A stretch of DNA of 64,000 nt from Puccinia triticina (lineage: Eukaryota; Basidiomycota; Pucciniomycetes; Pucciniales; Pucciniaceae): positions 8,299,501 through 8,363,500 of the forward strand of contig NC_070560.1 of assembly GCF_026914185.1 (NCBI RefSeq), given 5' to 3'. This document shows positions 12,193 through 23,130 of this stretch, piece after piece. Position numbers and translations under genes: made by a program. Numbering within the stretch: the first letter of the stretch is position 1; each line of letters starts with the position of its first letter. Below the pieces are notes generated by a model. That model did not search any database. It was not told where the DNA came from and saw nothing but the letters and a program-made list of their open reading frames with translations.

Positions 12193-15051
12193 ATGCCACC
12201 TAGAGGCCAGGCTCGGAAAAAACTTCAACCTTCCCCACCCAGATTAGGGGGTCAAGTCACCTCACGCCGGACACGATCTGGAAGAAATTTCGCCCCTGAA
12301 TCAACTGATGTTTTGGGGCAGCAGGAGAACGATGATTGTAGATGTCCTGAAGTGGTTTAAGCTTTTTGCAAGAGTTCATAATTAAACTGAAGTGTTTCAC
12401 CGTAATTCTGTATGACAGCATCTTCTCGATTGCGGACCCCTTGGCGAGCAAAGCAAAACCGAGTCACCCAGTCACCTCCACCCCCAGTCGGAGCAAAAGG
12501 CCGGAAAAGGAAAGTGCTAGTCGTTGAGAGTGACGAAGAAGAGGAAGTACGCCCTCCTAGGCGGCCGCGTCGGGGCCGCTCTCCAAAACGTCTCACTCAT
12601 TGTCCCCGGGATAAGGATCGGAATGCGGCATCGACAACAAGTTTTGATTTCACTCAGAGTTCTTCATGTACAGCGCCGCCTGTTGTCACTTTCCCCTGGG
12701 GATTTTCCATACCCATCGCCGAACTCACTCAGGCTGACAAGACTCAGCTTCAATTCAGTCGAGTATCTGAGGCCGATTTAGCAAAGGTTCTTACGCGCAT
12801 CGGATGTAGCGTGGCAGGTCAAAGCAAGACCCAATTAGTCCAACTTTGTATTGCTTACGCCTTAACCAGTAAGTCACGCTATAAGCTTGTCACACGTGGA
12901 ACTCAATTACTGATCCTTCATGAGTCCAGTCCATCAGCTGCCGCCGCTGGAACCGACCTTGCCAACTGAACCTAGTCAACATCAACCCAACGATTTGCCA
13001 CTTGAACCTAACCAACATCAACCGATCGAATCAGATCCACAGCACCAACGCCGTAGCTCAAGCGCTGATCCAATCAACCACTCCGATCCGGAACTTCAGA
13101 CGCCTAAAGCCTCTGGATCAAGAGAAACAGATCTGATTCAACTCGAAACTCCGGTCTGCCGTCCCAACCAAGTTCCTTCTTGTACCAACCGAGTTCCAAA
13201 TCAAAGTACCATCAACATCAATTTTTCGAGCAATGCCCTCTCAGACCTTCAAATATCAAGTGAAGCTACTCCCCGAGGTACACTCCCAGACGATTATGAC
13301 GAAATTGTTCCGGCCATACCTTTGCCAATGCCTCAAACTTCAGATGCTCCAATGACTGATAGGTACGATTTTAAAACTGTACACTTCGTTAATTAGTGAA
13401 ATTCATTTGGGATTGATTGTACAGGAACGATCCATCCCCAAATGAGTCAGGCAACCGTGTTACCCCCCAAGATAACAATCAACGCCATCCTCCACCCGCA
13501 AATCTGTGGAGCCAAGCGACCCAGACCGACATTCTTCGGATTTTGCAGGTACATACCGAAAAATTATCACTGATTCAAGACGACATCGCATCTGCCGCTG
13601 AAAACTATCGAGACATCATGGAAAAACTGGACGGCTTGCACGATAAAGTAGACCACCAAGCCACACGAAGGACCCGTGAAAAACAAACTTCGACCATCGA
13701 CCCATCCACTGTCTCTCGTTCTGGAAAGTTTAAAGTATGCCTAAATATTTCTTTGCATGATTGCCAATTGCAACCCGCAATCCAAGGCTGGTTTTTGTTA
13801 ATTCTCCATTTTATATTCCGGATATAAAGAAACTTATAGGTCTTCTGTTTGAATCTCTCTTTGGCTTGCCTGAGGGTGCAATTTTACCCCCCCCTCCCCC
13901 TACTGCTCGCGAGAAAAAAAGTTGGCTGCGAGGCGTTGCCGCATCAACACGAGACAACCCCGAACCTGATACTCACTCCGACTCCGAAGCCTCCGAGACG
14001 AATTCCAATAGCAGTGAAGACATTTCAGATCCTCATTTTCCGTATCGTCGTACCGGAGGTCCTGGGCATGTCTCCGCCTCCCAAGAACAGCTGAAGATCA
14101 TGCATGACATGATGAAAGAAAAAGGGATGCGGCGATTCCGTTTTGACTTCAATTTAGCATTATCTGCGCCAGAAAATCGACTTTGTTTAAATCTGGCCAA
14201 GGACATTTTTGTTTGCTTAGCAGAATGCGACGAGTACGACGGGCTTCGGCCTGAGGAAAAAGACCCAGGTGTAGTTCTTTATCATCTCACAACTTATGTC
14301 AAGGAACGTTATGCGCGAAAGTAAGTCATTTGTCTGGATCCACTGGCCGGATTGAGCCCGATTCAGCTAAAATATTGTTGGATGAATTTAGGGTCAGGGC
14401 CGCGAATAGTTGGACACCAGATGAGCAGACAAAGAATACCAACATTGTAAAAAGAAATGCTCGACGAACAAATGTATTTTTTTTTTGGCATTTGTCGCTA
14501 TTCATAGTCCATCAACTGATTGAGTATTTTCTTCTCATGCTGATTATAATAAAATCACAAAGCTTAAAGCCGCTCGCCTAGAATCTGCTATAGAGATTGG
14601 GGGCTTGAATCACTTTCTCCCGGTTATCAAAAATGCTTGCAGTGACGACGAAACAGACGACGAAGCACTGTCGGCCGCCCCTGTCGCCAGTACTTCAAGA
14701 AGGGTTTCAGCTGGTACGAAAAGACACACGAAGAAGTTTTGCAAAGTTCGGCGGCTTCCATGGCGCAGTCAAGCATTGACGGAAGCCTTTGTCGCTCTGG
14801 ATGAGTACCGCGACAGAAAGAAAGGAGGACATCTCACATCTGCCAAAGGGGTTCGTCCACGGACCCGACGCCGCCCGGAAAACGCGCCACAAAGCTCCTT
14901 CCCTCCGCCAAAAAAAATGAATCATGTTTGCTTTGACCAGGATTGGCTTCAACTCCAAGACCCTGTTTTTCTCAACTCACTCGAAGTTAACACCTCGTCC
15001 GACTTCCCTATCAAATCCATCTTAAATCAAATTAAAAGATCGTTCCGGTAA
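12193..15051 (+). CDS. Seven-exon protein with SAP-like segment (799 aa), unknown family
   Basis: Exons: 12193-12337, 12419-12868, 12930-13362, 13425-13734, 13830-14320, 14392-14473 and 14563-15051. All introns are GT-AG (61-95 nt) and the phases sum to exactly 800 codons including stop, with no lesion. Start MPPRGQARKKLQPSPP is basic. Exon 2 has an acidic patch (VESDEEEEV), an Arg-rich patch and a SAP-like helix-turn-helix (about VSEADLAKVLTRIGCSVAGQ followed by SKTQLVQLCIAYAL), a fold that in known families binds DNA. Exon 4 is coiled-coil-like, exon 5 acidic, and the C-terminus basic then hydrophobic. Nuclear DNA binding is inference. Its position beside the transposase suggests a passenger or accessory transposon gene. 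Confidence 0.78.
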
Positions 15052-15600
15052 ATCGGCCCATGCGTATTCTCTCAGCTTATATAGATGCGTTAATGTTTAT
15101 AAATTTGTATATAGCCTGATTTTCAAATTGCACATAGTTATGATATTTTCATAAATCTTCGGGGTAAATTTGAATATGTTTTTTTTTCTGAACTTGTATA
15201 TATATGTTAATGTTTCTCACTTGTATATAACAATATTTTCAACTTGCACATAGTTATGCTTTTAATATGTATCTATTTATGATATCAATATTTATGATGT
15301 GCGCCAAATGAAGCCAAGAGTATGATAATGAAGAGAACAAAAAGATGAAATTGCATGTCATAGGAAACCAAAAAAAAATGAAACTGAGAAAGGTGAAATA
15401 TAGAGCCACAAAGAAACAAGACACCAACATGTATTTGAGACACAAGTGGAGTGTGTAAATTTCTGTCGATGGAGGATGTGAAATACAAAGGGAAAAAATT
15501 GGATCCTAATAATATGTTTTTTTTATTTTTTTTTACCATTATTTTACCCACTTTTTTTTTTATTTTTTTTTTGGGCGAAATAATAAAAGTTTGTAGTGTG
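15052..15600. repeat. AT-rich 3' flank with two direct repeats and homopolymer tracts
   Basis: Two diverged copies of a segment containing TTGCACATAGTTATG and TGTTAATGTTT lie at about 15085-15150 and 15195-15260. Long T/A tracts follow at 15515-15575. The copies could be subterminal repeats of the left-block element, but no terminal inverted repeat was recognised. Confidence 0.4.
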
Positions 15601-15809
15601 TGATCCTTGACTTGAGGCTTGTGACAGGCTGGTGACTGGGTGTGCTGAACGTGCAATGGGTGTCCCTTGTCCAAGGGTGTGTAGGTTCCAATCCAGAGGG
15701 GCTCCAGTGACGCTTCCAGTGGTGACTAGGGGTAAAATTGGCCGTAGAATCCATTTGATGGTATCTTGAGGCCTAGTATGAGTAATTATGTGGCATAGAA
15801 TTTTTATTT

Positions 15810-17000
15810 TTATTTTTCCACTTTTCCGTCTACCACACTGGTACACCCTGGGTTTTTGTAATCTGCTTTTGCAAACTTCCTGATAATGACTGTGGTGGCG
15901 ATGTGCCAGGCAGCAGGAAACCGGTCCTTGCTTATGCATCTGTTGAAAAGGGTAGCAAGAGTGTCAGCCAGCTCTGTCGGGCATATGGAGAGGATTTCAT
16001 TGGGAATGCGATCAGGCCCTGAGGCCTTCTTCTTTGCCAGTCTACTTAGCACTTCACCAGGAAAATAAAATAGTTAGTTGATGACAAGTGACATCACACC
16101 AGCTCCAGCCAGCTACCCAACATCTATCCAATATCTATCCACTATCTGCCCCAATCTCCCAACTGCCTCCTCAACTTCCAAAATTTACCAAGGAGGTCCT
16201 GTTCAGTTTTTGATGAGCCCAACTGATCCTCAGTTCTGTCCAGCTGATACTCAGCTTTGGTACCCAGCTCATACTCAGCTTTTTTGCTCAGCTCATACTC
16301 AGCTTTTTCATGCAGCTCACTCTCAGAATTGGAATAAAAAATTTTCACCAGTCCTTGCCCAGCTGATGCTCAGCTTTGTACTAGTCCTGGCACAGCTGAT
16401 GCTCAGCTTTGTACAAGTCTTTGCTCAGCCTTTTCCTAGTTCTGTTCCAGCTGATGCTCAGCTTTGATCCAGTCCTGGGCCAGCTGGCCAGCTGATGCTC
16501 AGCTTGCTGAGTGTCAGCTGAGCCAGGCCAGGGAAAAACATGGGAATTAGCTTGGAAAGGACCAGAGCTGAAAATCAGCTAGGCTAGGGCCAAAGCTGAG
16601 CCTCAGCTGAGCCACGTCCAAGGCTGAGCATCAGCTGTGCCAGGGTCAAAGATGATCATCAGGTGGCCGATGCCAAAGCTGAGCATCAGCTGGGCCAGTG
16701 CAAAAACTGAGCATCAGCTGAGCCAGGGTAAAAGCTGAGCATCAGCTGAGCCAGGGCCAAAGCCAAGCATCATCTGGTTTTGTCACATTGAGTGCTTTGA
16801 TCCTGACACCTGTCATGCAAGCCCTAGATGTGCTGTTGGGGAGGAGCAGCATTGGAGCAGTGTTGGAGCTGAAAACAAAGCTGTGTCATGTCACTTGCCA
16901 TCAGGTGACTACTTATTTTTCCTGGTGCTTCAGCTAACTACTTGCAGGTGACGAAGGGGTATACCACAAAAGAAGAGGCCTGCACCGGGGGGACATCCAA
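15810..17000 (-). pseudogene. LINE (Tad/I-like) reverse transcriptase fragment, split by a DNA element
   Basis: On the minus strand, 16054-15810 encodes VLSRLAKKKASGPDRIPNEI and continues through a typical LTDTL-like LFNRCxxxxRFPAAW block to FAKADYKNPG, matching the N-terminal RT blocks of non-LTR retrotransposons. Upstream coding resumes at 16928 (YPFVTCK, stop, LAE) on the far side of the CACCAGG element; removing that element plus one CTT rejoins LAE-VLSRL in frame. The fragment loses RT homology at its 3' side and has a TAG just upstream. Only a short piece of the element survives. Confidence 0.72.
16055..16927. mobile_element. CACCAGG non-autonomous DNA transposon, copy 1 (873 bp)
   Basis: It begins CACCAGGAAAATAAAATAG and ends CTATTTTTCCTGGTG-like sequence (CTTATTTTTCCTGGTG), flanked by the 3-bp target duplication CTT (16052-16054 and 16928-16930). 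The terminal region contains the small palindrome GTCACTTG/CAAGTGAC. The interior is nearly all short subterminal repeats (AGCTGATGCTCAGCTTTG and its reverse complement), in one orientation in the left half and inverted in the right half. No coding capacity. CAC termini, a 3-bp duplication and dense subterminal repeats are typical of CACTA/CMC elements. Its orientation is opposite to copies 2 and 3. Confidence 0.85.
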
Positions 17001-17099
17001 CAAGTCGCAGCCACTCAATACCACTGATGTGCCTGCAAAAAGGAGCTCAGCCTTGTTGGTACATGTAGATGACATGTACAGTGACCTCGACTACGTGGC

Positions 17100-17764
17100 C
17101 TGTCACATACTCTTGTAGATACTATTTAGAGTCATTCCATATGTGTGTAATGAAATCATTGATTCCTTGAGCTCTACCTCCAACAGGTTATGAGCCTCTT
17201 GCCTTGAATTGTTCTAAAAATCTTTATCATACACCCGTAGCCGGCCTTGACAAGTATTAACTCTTCCGACACCGTTAACCCCAGTAGTCAACCGGCAAGC
17301 CAATAACACCTCCACATTCCCCAGATATCAGTAGCCGGCATTCAGACGAGTAACCTTTGACAAATAATACCAAACCATTGAACATAGTAGTCAGCCAGCG
17401 AGCTCTTCTCAGACTTACATACTCCTTTCCTTTTCCCGTAAACCCTGAAAGCCATACACAACCAATCAACAAATAAAATTTCTCGTTATAGCTCCACTGA
17501 ACCTCCAACATAAAGAAACAAAATCAACATATAAATAATCAATCAACTAAATATAACAAAAGAAAAAAATAAAAAATAAAAAACTTTCCTTTTATCTTCC
17601 CGATTATCCGACCAAACTCAACCATTGGAAGAACAGTTCCAATATAAATCCTAGCCTTGTTCACTATCCCCACGGTTTAATTCTGAAAGTGTTACTATCC
17701 TGCAGATATTTGTGTCAGACTTATCACCCATAGCTGCGACACCGCTGAAAGATAACATTCTAAG
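17100..17764. other. Unassigned stretch
   Basis: No ORF, repeat family or RNA gene could be supported here. AT-rich sequence around 17480-17590 precedes the hAT remnant. Confidence 0.3.
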
Positions 17765-18174
17765 TTGAAAATTAGTGGGAGCGTCAACAAGACGGGACGG
17801 CCGAGTCTGCTAGCAACCCAAAAACAATGCCCAGCCTCTGGATCAGGCTCCAACTTCTTTCCAACTGCCTTTTATCATCAACCCGCACCCATTGAGGGGA
17901 TCGATTCTGAAATCAGTCGCTACTTCAAGGAGTATCCCGAACCGCAAGGCACTAAGATCCTCGCCTATTGGCTGTTCGAAACAAGACTTATCCTATCCTG
18001 TTGAAAATGGCTCGTAAATACCTGTCAATCCCGGCAACAAGCGCGGCTTCCAAGCGTGTATTCTCCAAGGGCCAACAAATTGTCTCCTGGCAGCAATCCG
18101 CCCTCAAACCAAGGAACATAAAGCACCTTTTGTGTCTCAAGGGATGGTACCAGGCTTTCAATGGCCCCTTGTAA
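17765..18174 (+). pseudogene. hAT transposase C-terminal remnant
   Basis: The end of the sequence carries the hAT dimerisation signature: KMARKYLSIPATSAASKRVF, then SKGQQIVS and an LKPRNIKHLLCLKGW tail. Upstream, EISRYFKEYPEPQGTKILAYW is in another frame; a one-base deletion near 17970 (before AVRNKTYPIL) explains the shift. About 135 residues remain of a family whose members are usually 500-700 residues. Catalytic blocks are absent. Confidence 0.8.
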
Positions 18175-18365
18175 CATCCTTTCATCTTTTATCAGTGCCT
18201 ACACCCGTTTCCTTGGGGTTCTTGCTTGTGCTTCTCAACTTGTTTCATTAAAATAAACCTGTATATGCTACATATGGCCATTGTAATGCCAAAAAAAAAC
18301 ACAAAATCCAAAAGAAAAGACACCACCCCCAAAGGAATCCTCCTTGCGCAAAATAACACTATATG

Positions 18366-18418
18366 CCCCAGGGTTCGGGGCATTTTTAAGGCCCATCCCG
18401 ATGCCCCGGACCCTGGGG
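18366..18418. repeat. 18-bp hairpin
   Basis: CCCCAGGGTTCGGGGCAT (18366-18383) pairs with ATGCCCCGGACCCTGGGG (18401-18418), 17 of 18 positions plus one G-U, around a 17-nt loop. Further CCCC/GGGG inverted pieces lie at about 18430 and 18570. Function unknown. Confidence 0.7.
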
Positions 18419-18758
18419 AATGAGCCAAACCCCGCTTTTGGGGAACAGCCTTATTGCTTGAGTCCCAAGGAGGTCCTCTGTGTGATTAGTGAAGAAAGAA
18501 AATATTGAAATGGGTAGTGTGAAGACTTTTGTTGATGAAGTCAAGCTCAAGGGGGGAAAACAAATCCCAATCCCCTACGGGGCTTGGGGTTCACATTCAT
18601 GCTCTGTTACCGGAAGTGCAGGTCTGTGCACATGAGGACATTGTAAAGCGGGTCTTGTAGCCTAGCCCCCGCGCACACGTGAGCTAGGCTAGAGGCTTCC
18701 CCCGGCCTAGAATTGTGGATTGGTTATGGGGTCGAACTGGGCTTCACTTCAACCACCA

Positions 18759-19485
18759 CCAGATATCCTGAGTGGGATATCCAGTAAGAAATACAGGATA
18801 CCTTGTATCCCAAAGCATCCTATTACGGAGTGTGCTTTGGCACACTCCTATCACGGAGTGTGCTTTGGCACACTCCTATTACGGAGTGTGCTTTGGCACA
18901 CTCCTATTACGGAGTGTGCTTTGGCACACTCCTATAATTACGGAGTGTGCTTTGGCACACTCCTATTACGGAGTGTGCTTTGGCACACTCCTATTACGGA
19001 GTGTGCTTTGGCACACTCCTATTACGGAGTGTGCTTTGGCACACTCCTATTACAGATCAGTGTGCTTTGGCACACTCCTATTACGGAGTGTGCTTTGGCA
19101 CACTCCTATTACAGAGTGTGCTTTGGCACACTCCTATTACGGAGTGTGCTTTGGCACACTCCTATTACGGAGTGTGCTTTGGCACACTCCTATTACAGAG
19201 TGTGCTTTGGCACACTCCTATTACGGAGTGTGCTTTGGCACACTCCTATTACAGAGTGTGCTTTGGCACACTCCTATTACAGAGTGTGCTTTGGCACACT
19301 CCTCTTACGGAGTGTGCTTTGGCACACTCCTATTACAGAGTGTGCTTTGGCACACTCCTATTACAGAGTGTGCTTTGGCACACTCCTATTACAGAGTGTG
19401 CTTTGGCACACTCCTATTACGGAGTGTGCTTTGGGATACAGGGTATCCTGGATTTCTTGCTGGATATCCCACTCAGGATATCTGG
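18759..19485. mobile_element. Foldback element: 59-bp inverted repeats around a hairpin satellite
   Basis: Left arm 18759-18817 and right arm 19427-19485 are inverted copies differing at three positions (outer end CCAGATATCCTGAGTGGG, inner end GTATCCCAAAGCA). Between them lies the 28-bp array. No transposase is present and no clear target duplication was found; some similarity (CACTTCAA) continues a few bases outside the arms. Confidence 0.85.
18818..19426. repeat. 28-bp tandem array, about 21 units, each a perfect hairpin
   Basis: Each unit carries 9-nt arms GGAGTGTGC and GCACACTCC around a TTTG loop, then CTATTAC. About 21 full units plus one partial are present, with a second variant (AGAGTGTGC arm) in the right half and rare longer spacers (TATAATTAC, CAGATCAG). 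Because 28 is not a multiple of 3, all three forward frames stay open over the array; those ORFs are artefacts. Confidence 0.95.
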
Positions 19486-20060
19486 AAGTGTTTGAAGTGT
19501 ACATCGGCCCTGGTCTGTAAATTTATCATGTTATGTAATTCATCATCATGTCTCCCCTACGGGATAACATAACAAGTGGCATTGGTCTTTGTCTAGATGA
19601 CTGGGTTATTTGAAGCAAGCACAGTAGGCGTTGCAGCTTTGTAGGGGGGGAGGGGGTTGACATTGCAGATAAACTGGCCGTGGCCGTCGCTTTCAATCTA
19701 GTGATCAACTTGACGGACAAAGGGGTGGTTTCATTGGTATGCCAAATGAGTATGGTTGATTCCAAGAGGTCTTAGGGTATGGATGTGGTAGGATTCATGA
19801 TCAAGTAGTACAAGCACAAGTCACAAATGGTTGTAGTGAAGAATGAGAATGGGTCCATGTAGGATTTATGTGCCTCTTTTAGCTGTACATTTTTTCAGAG
19901 GGCGCGCGTTATGGATCAATTATCCATTGCGCGTCTCCTCCTAGAGAGGCCCGAACCATCTAGGCAGACCCAAAACTCTAAGAAGAAAACCCTGCTGTGA
20001 TACATGCATCAAGAGTAATTTAATACGACCCACATCACAATAAAAGGTGATTGCGTAATA
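19486..20060. other. Unassigned stretch
   Basis: No supported gene or repeat; short ORFs only. Confidence 0.3.
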
Positions 20061-20061
20061 A

Positions 20062-20245
20062 TAATAGGGAGTTGAAAAATTGACTCCCAAGAATTAATAA
20101 ATCGACTCCCAAAAGTTGTTTACGTCTTGCGGACCACCTCAGGACGTCCTTCCCTGGTCCGCGGGACCAAATTTCGACCTGCGCGCATTTTGGGAGTTGG
20201 AAAATTAATTCCGCTATCCAGAATGGGAGTCGGAATTTTAATTTC
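20062..20245. repeat. Small foldback with GACTCCCAAAA arms
   Basis: GACTCCCAAAAGTTG (about 20104) and CATTTTGGGAGTTGG (about 20186) form inverted arms. Outside them are repeated GGAGT(T/C)G and GACTCCCA motifs with AAATT runs, and inside are GGACC/GGTCC inverted pieces. It resembles a MITE-like foldback, but no target duplication was identified. Confidence 0.45.
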
Positions 20246-20364
20246 ACAAAAAATGATGCAAAATAAAGAAAAATTTATACCTCCGCACTGGGGCAACTAG
20301 AGCCCCCAAAAATTTTACAGCAGCCATAAAGCACTCTGAATAGCACCTGATGAGCTTGACAGCA

Positions 20365-20595
20365 TTGGCACACCCCAGGAAAGGGGTGTGCTACTGTGGG
20401 TCTAATTTGGTGGATTTCCTACTAAGGAAATCCGCCAAAGCCTTAGCTACAGTGCCCCAAAGCCCCTCAAAATTTCACAGTGGGAATATAAGCCTCTGAA
20501 AGGCAAATGGTAAAATTCTTGGCCGTAGGAAACCCCAGGAAATGGGTGTGCTACTGTGGGTCTAATTTGGGGGATTTCCTACTAATCCAGTCTAC
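20365..20595. repeat. Two direct repeats about 160 bp apart
   Basis: A segment containing ACCCCAGGAAA, GGGTGTGCTACTGTGGGTCT and GGATTTCCTACTA occurs at about 20370-20435 and again at about 20530-20590. No gene is recognised around it. Confidence 0.6.
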
Positions 20596-21113
20596 TGACA
20601 CTTCCTAGGCGGCAATGAGAGCCAGGGATGACCCTTTGGCCACTATTGGTGACACACGTGTCTTCCATGGCGGGATGGAACCTTTTGGTTTCCTTGGCTA
20701 TGTCTAGGATGACCCGGGAGTATCTTCTCTACCCTCAAGTCACCCCGGTATGGGATAAAGGGAAGAGGCTCCTTCCTCTTCCTCCTCCTCTGTGTCTTCT
20801 TGCCCTTAGGGTCTTGTGACCCAAGGGAGAAGAAATAGTGAGTAGGGAGGAGCCCTTGCACCCCTTCAACGGGTGGTGTAGTGTAGCTCCTCATTAGGAG
20901 CTCTTAGCCGAAAGGTCTGAGCCCGTCCCAAAACTCCAGGGGCCTGGAGCCAGCTCAGACCTGGATGACCCTTGATCCCTTCTAAGCTCCTTGTCTGAGG
21001 CCAGCCTACCACTCTAGGCTCTTGGAGTGCATCTGGGGAAGTTTTTCTTAGCGCAACTCTGTGACGGTTAGTATGCATTGCACCTAACTACCACCTATTA
21101 CTGTTTTTTCCCT

Positions 21114-22873
21114 TCAATCTGCTTCCGTTATCTGCGTGATCAGCTCTTCTAGGTCCCTTGGGACCTCAATCCTTAGTTGATCTCGGTTCCTATGGCCTTG
21201 CCGTTGACCCCTAGATAGTGTGTCCGCGCGGTTTTCTGCGGATACTACCTGTTTCGCGACCAGGTTAATCTGCTGTTTGATCAGGACTTTCTGTATCTTC
21301 TTCCACTCGTTGTTGACAAAGCGGTCCTTCGACTTCCGTTTTAGGACCACATTTTCTGTTGTGGTGTTATCCGTCCACACTATGAATGTTTTCCCCTTCC
21401 TGGCGCCGAGTTTCAGAAGCATTAATAGGCCTAGTCGGACAGCTACCGTCTCTAGCCTGGCAATCCGTTCTTCCTCTTTGGGACCTTCTTCTAGTCCTCT
21501 GTCGAGGACGACCATGGATTGTAAGCAAAACTGCACCCAGTGTTTTCCTATTAGTACCCCAATGCCGTAGCCGGTCAAGGCATCACCCACCCATCCGACC
21601 TCTGTTGGCTCTTGTCGCGGGATCAGTCTGGTCGGCGTGAAATCCTTGAGAGTTGTTAGCCACTTGTGCAGATCTTTCTCAGCGTCCTTTGGGATAGGCC
21701 ACCTTTTCTCTTTGTGGACCCAATCCATCAGCCACCGGTATATGCCGCAAAGGAAACATCGGAGCTGCCGTAAGATGTATGATACGTGGTTTAGGTGTCC
21801 AGCAATGACCTCGACCTTGCCGTACGAGAAATTTGCGCCTATTTCAAGGAAGTGCTGAACTTGCCAAATACATTTTGCGAGTTTTTCATCCGGGAGTCTC
21901 ACAGTTTTCTTGGTCCCATTCCAAATGAAACCAACATACTTCTGTTCTTCTAAAAACGTGGAGTATTTTGTGGTGTTGGTTTTCACCCCTAGCTTGTCTG
22001 ATTGTTTCACCACATCTGTCATCAGGGTTGGGGAGCTGACCTTCTTTATGGAGAGGTTATCGTCCACCCATCGGAAGATATTCACCACATTGAATTCTGC
22101 TAGCATGACCTTCTTCAACGCATCCGATGGCCTGCCGAAGGAGCCGCATCCAGCAACGCCTCCAAAGGTGATTCATGTATCTAGAAGTAGGCCGCCGTTA
22201 AAGTCTTGTACCATTAGATAGGGCCATTGGTCCGGGGCCGTGGGTATCTGGCGGTACACCTTTTCCCAGTCAGGACTGGATACTTCAGGTCTTTAATGAA
22301 GTTTGCCACAACATTAAAGTCGTCCCATGTTGTCTGAAAGTTCTTTGCGTCTACGAAGGAATTCACCAAAGGGATCTCGGCTCTACCGTGAGGGAAAGAG
22401 AGATAATTGATTGGTCTGAGCAAGCCATCGCCGTTTATCACTGCCCCTAGTGGGTTCGTGCGGAAGAATGGGAAACACTCGGCCACTTGCTTGTACGTGA
22501 AAGGTCCAAACATCCGTTTGGCTTTAAGTTCTTTCTGAATCGACTCCTCGATTTTGCTTTTTGCCAGAAGCGCTGAGGTGTGGTTTGGTGGGGTGTAATA
22601 GGTTAGATCCCCTGTCAACCTATGTTTGGGTATTCCTTGGTCGAATCCCTTGCAGAAACCCTCCAGCACGTCCTGCAACTCTGGTAGTAGGCCTGCCGCT
22701 TTGAGAGCTGCTTCCCAAGCTCCAACATCCATCTCACACGACACGACTGTTGGCCAGCTGCTCTCGCTCTCACCAGAAACCGGTCTCGGCGACGAGTTAG
22801 GGACTTGCCTCGGCTCTAAAGGTGTGCTCACTGCGGACTCTTTTTTTATGGCAATCACACTGCTGGAGTACAT
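21114..22873 (-). pseudogene. DIRS-like reverse transcriptase-RNase H, broken
   Basis: The upstream part (22873-22260) has the basidiomycete DIRS-like entry region (FDQGIPKHRLTG, TYYTPPNHTSALL, NPLGAVINGDG). A frameshift near 22265 leads into DWEKVYRQIPTAPDQWPYLM (RT motif A region); then TGA 22175-22173 sits where an Arg codon fits; then the catalytic box FRWVDDNLS. The C-terminal half is RNase H-like (GWVGDALTGYGIGV, IVWTDNTTTENV, VSAENRADTLSRG), and the frame ends at 21114. No tyrosine recombinase ORF was found downstream, so DIRS membership rests on RT/RNase H style and is tentative. Confidence 0.7.
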
Positions 22874-23130
22874 ATTTCAACATTGTTAGGGCCCCGTTGC
22901 TCACATGATTAGTCACAAAAAGGGGTGTTTGTATTGCACACTGGTTGATACCCAGGAAACAAAGTAAACTAGGGGGGTGAGGCCTCTGCTGATGATCCTC
23001 TTAGTGCCCCCCTTTCGGAAAAGAGAAACAATTTAAGGAATCCTGCTAGCTAATAAGTCTTCCCCTTATTGTACCACTTGCCAGACCCGTTACCTCCATT
23101 TCCTCCTCCACCGCCATTCCCAGCCCCGCC

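Noticed and set aside
18818..19426. CRISPR-like array
   Set aside because: Units abut with 28-bp period, there are no unique spacers and no cas genes; the organism is eukaryotic.
18720..19572. Three long overlapping plus-strand ORFs with an ECALAHSYYGVCFGTLLL-like repeat
   Set aside because: They are the three frames of a 28-bp satellite; a period not divisible by 3 makes all frames repeat and stay open.
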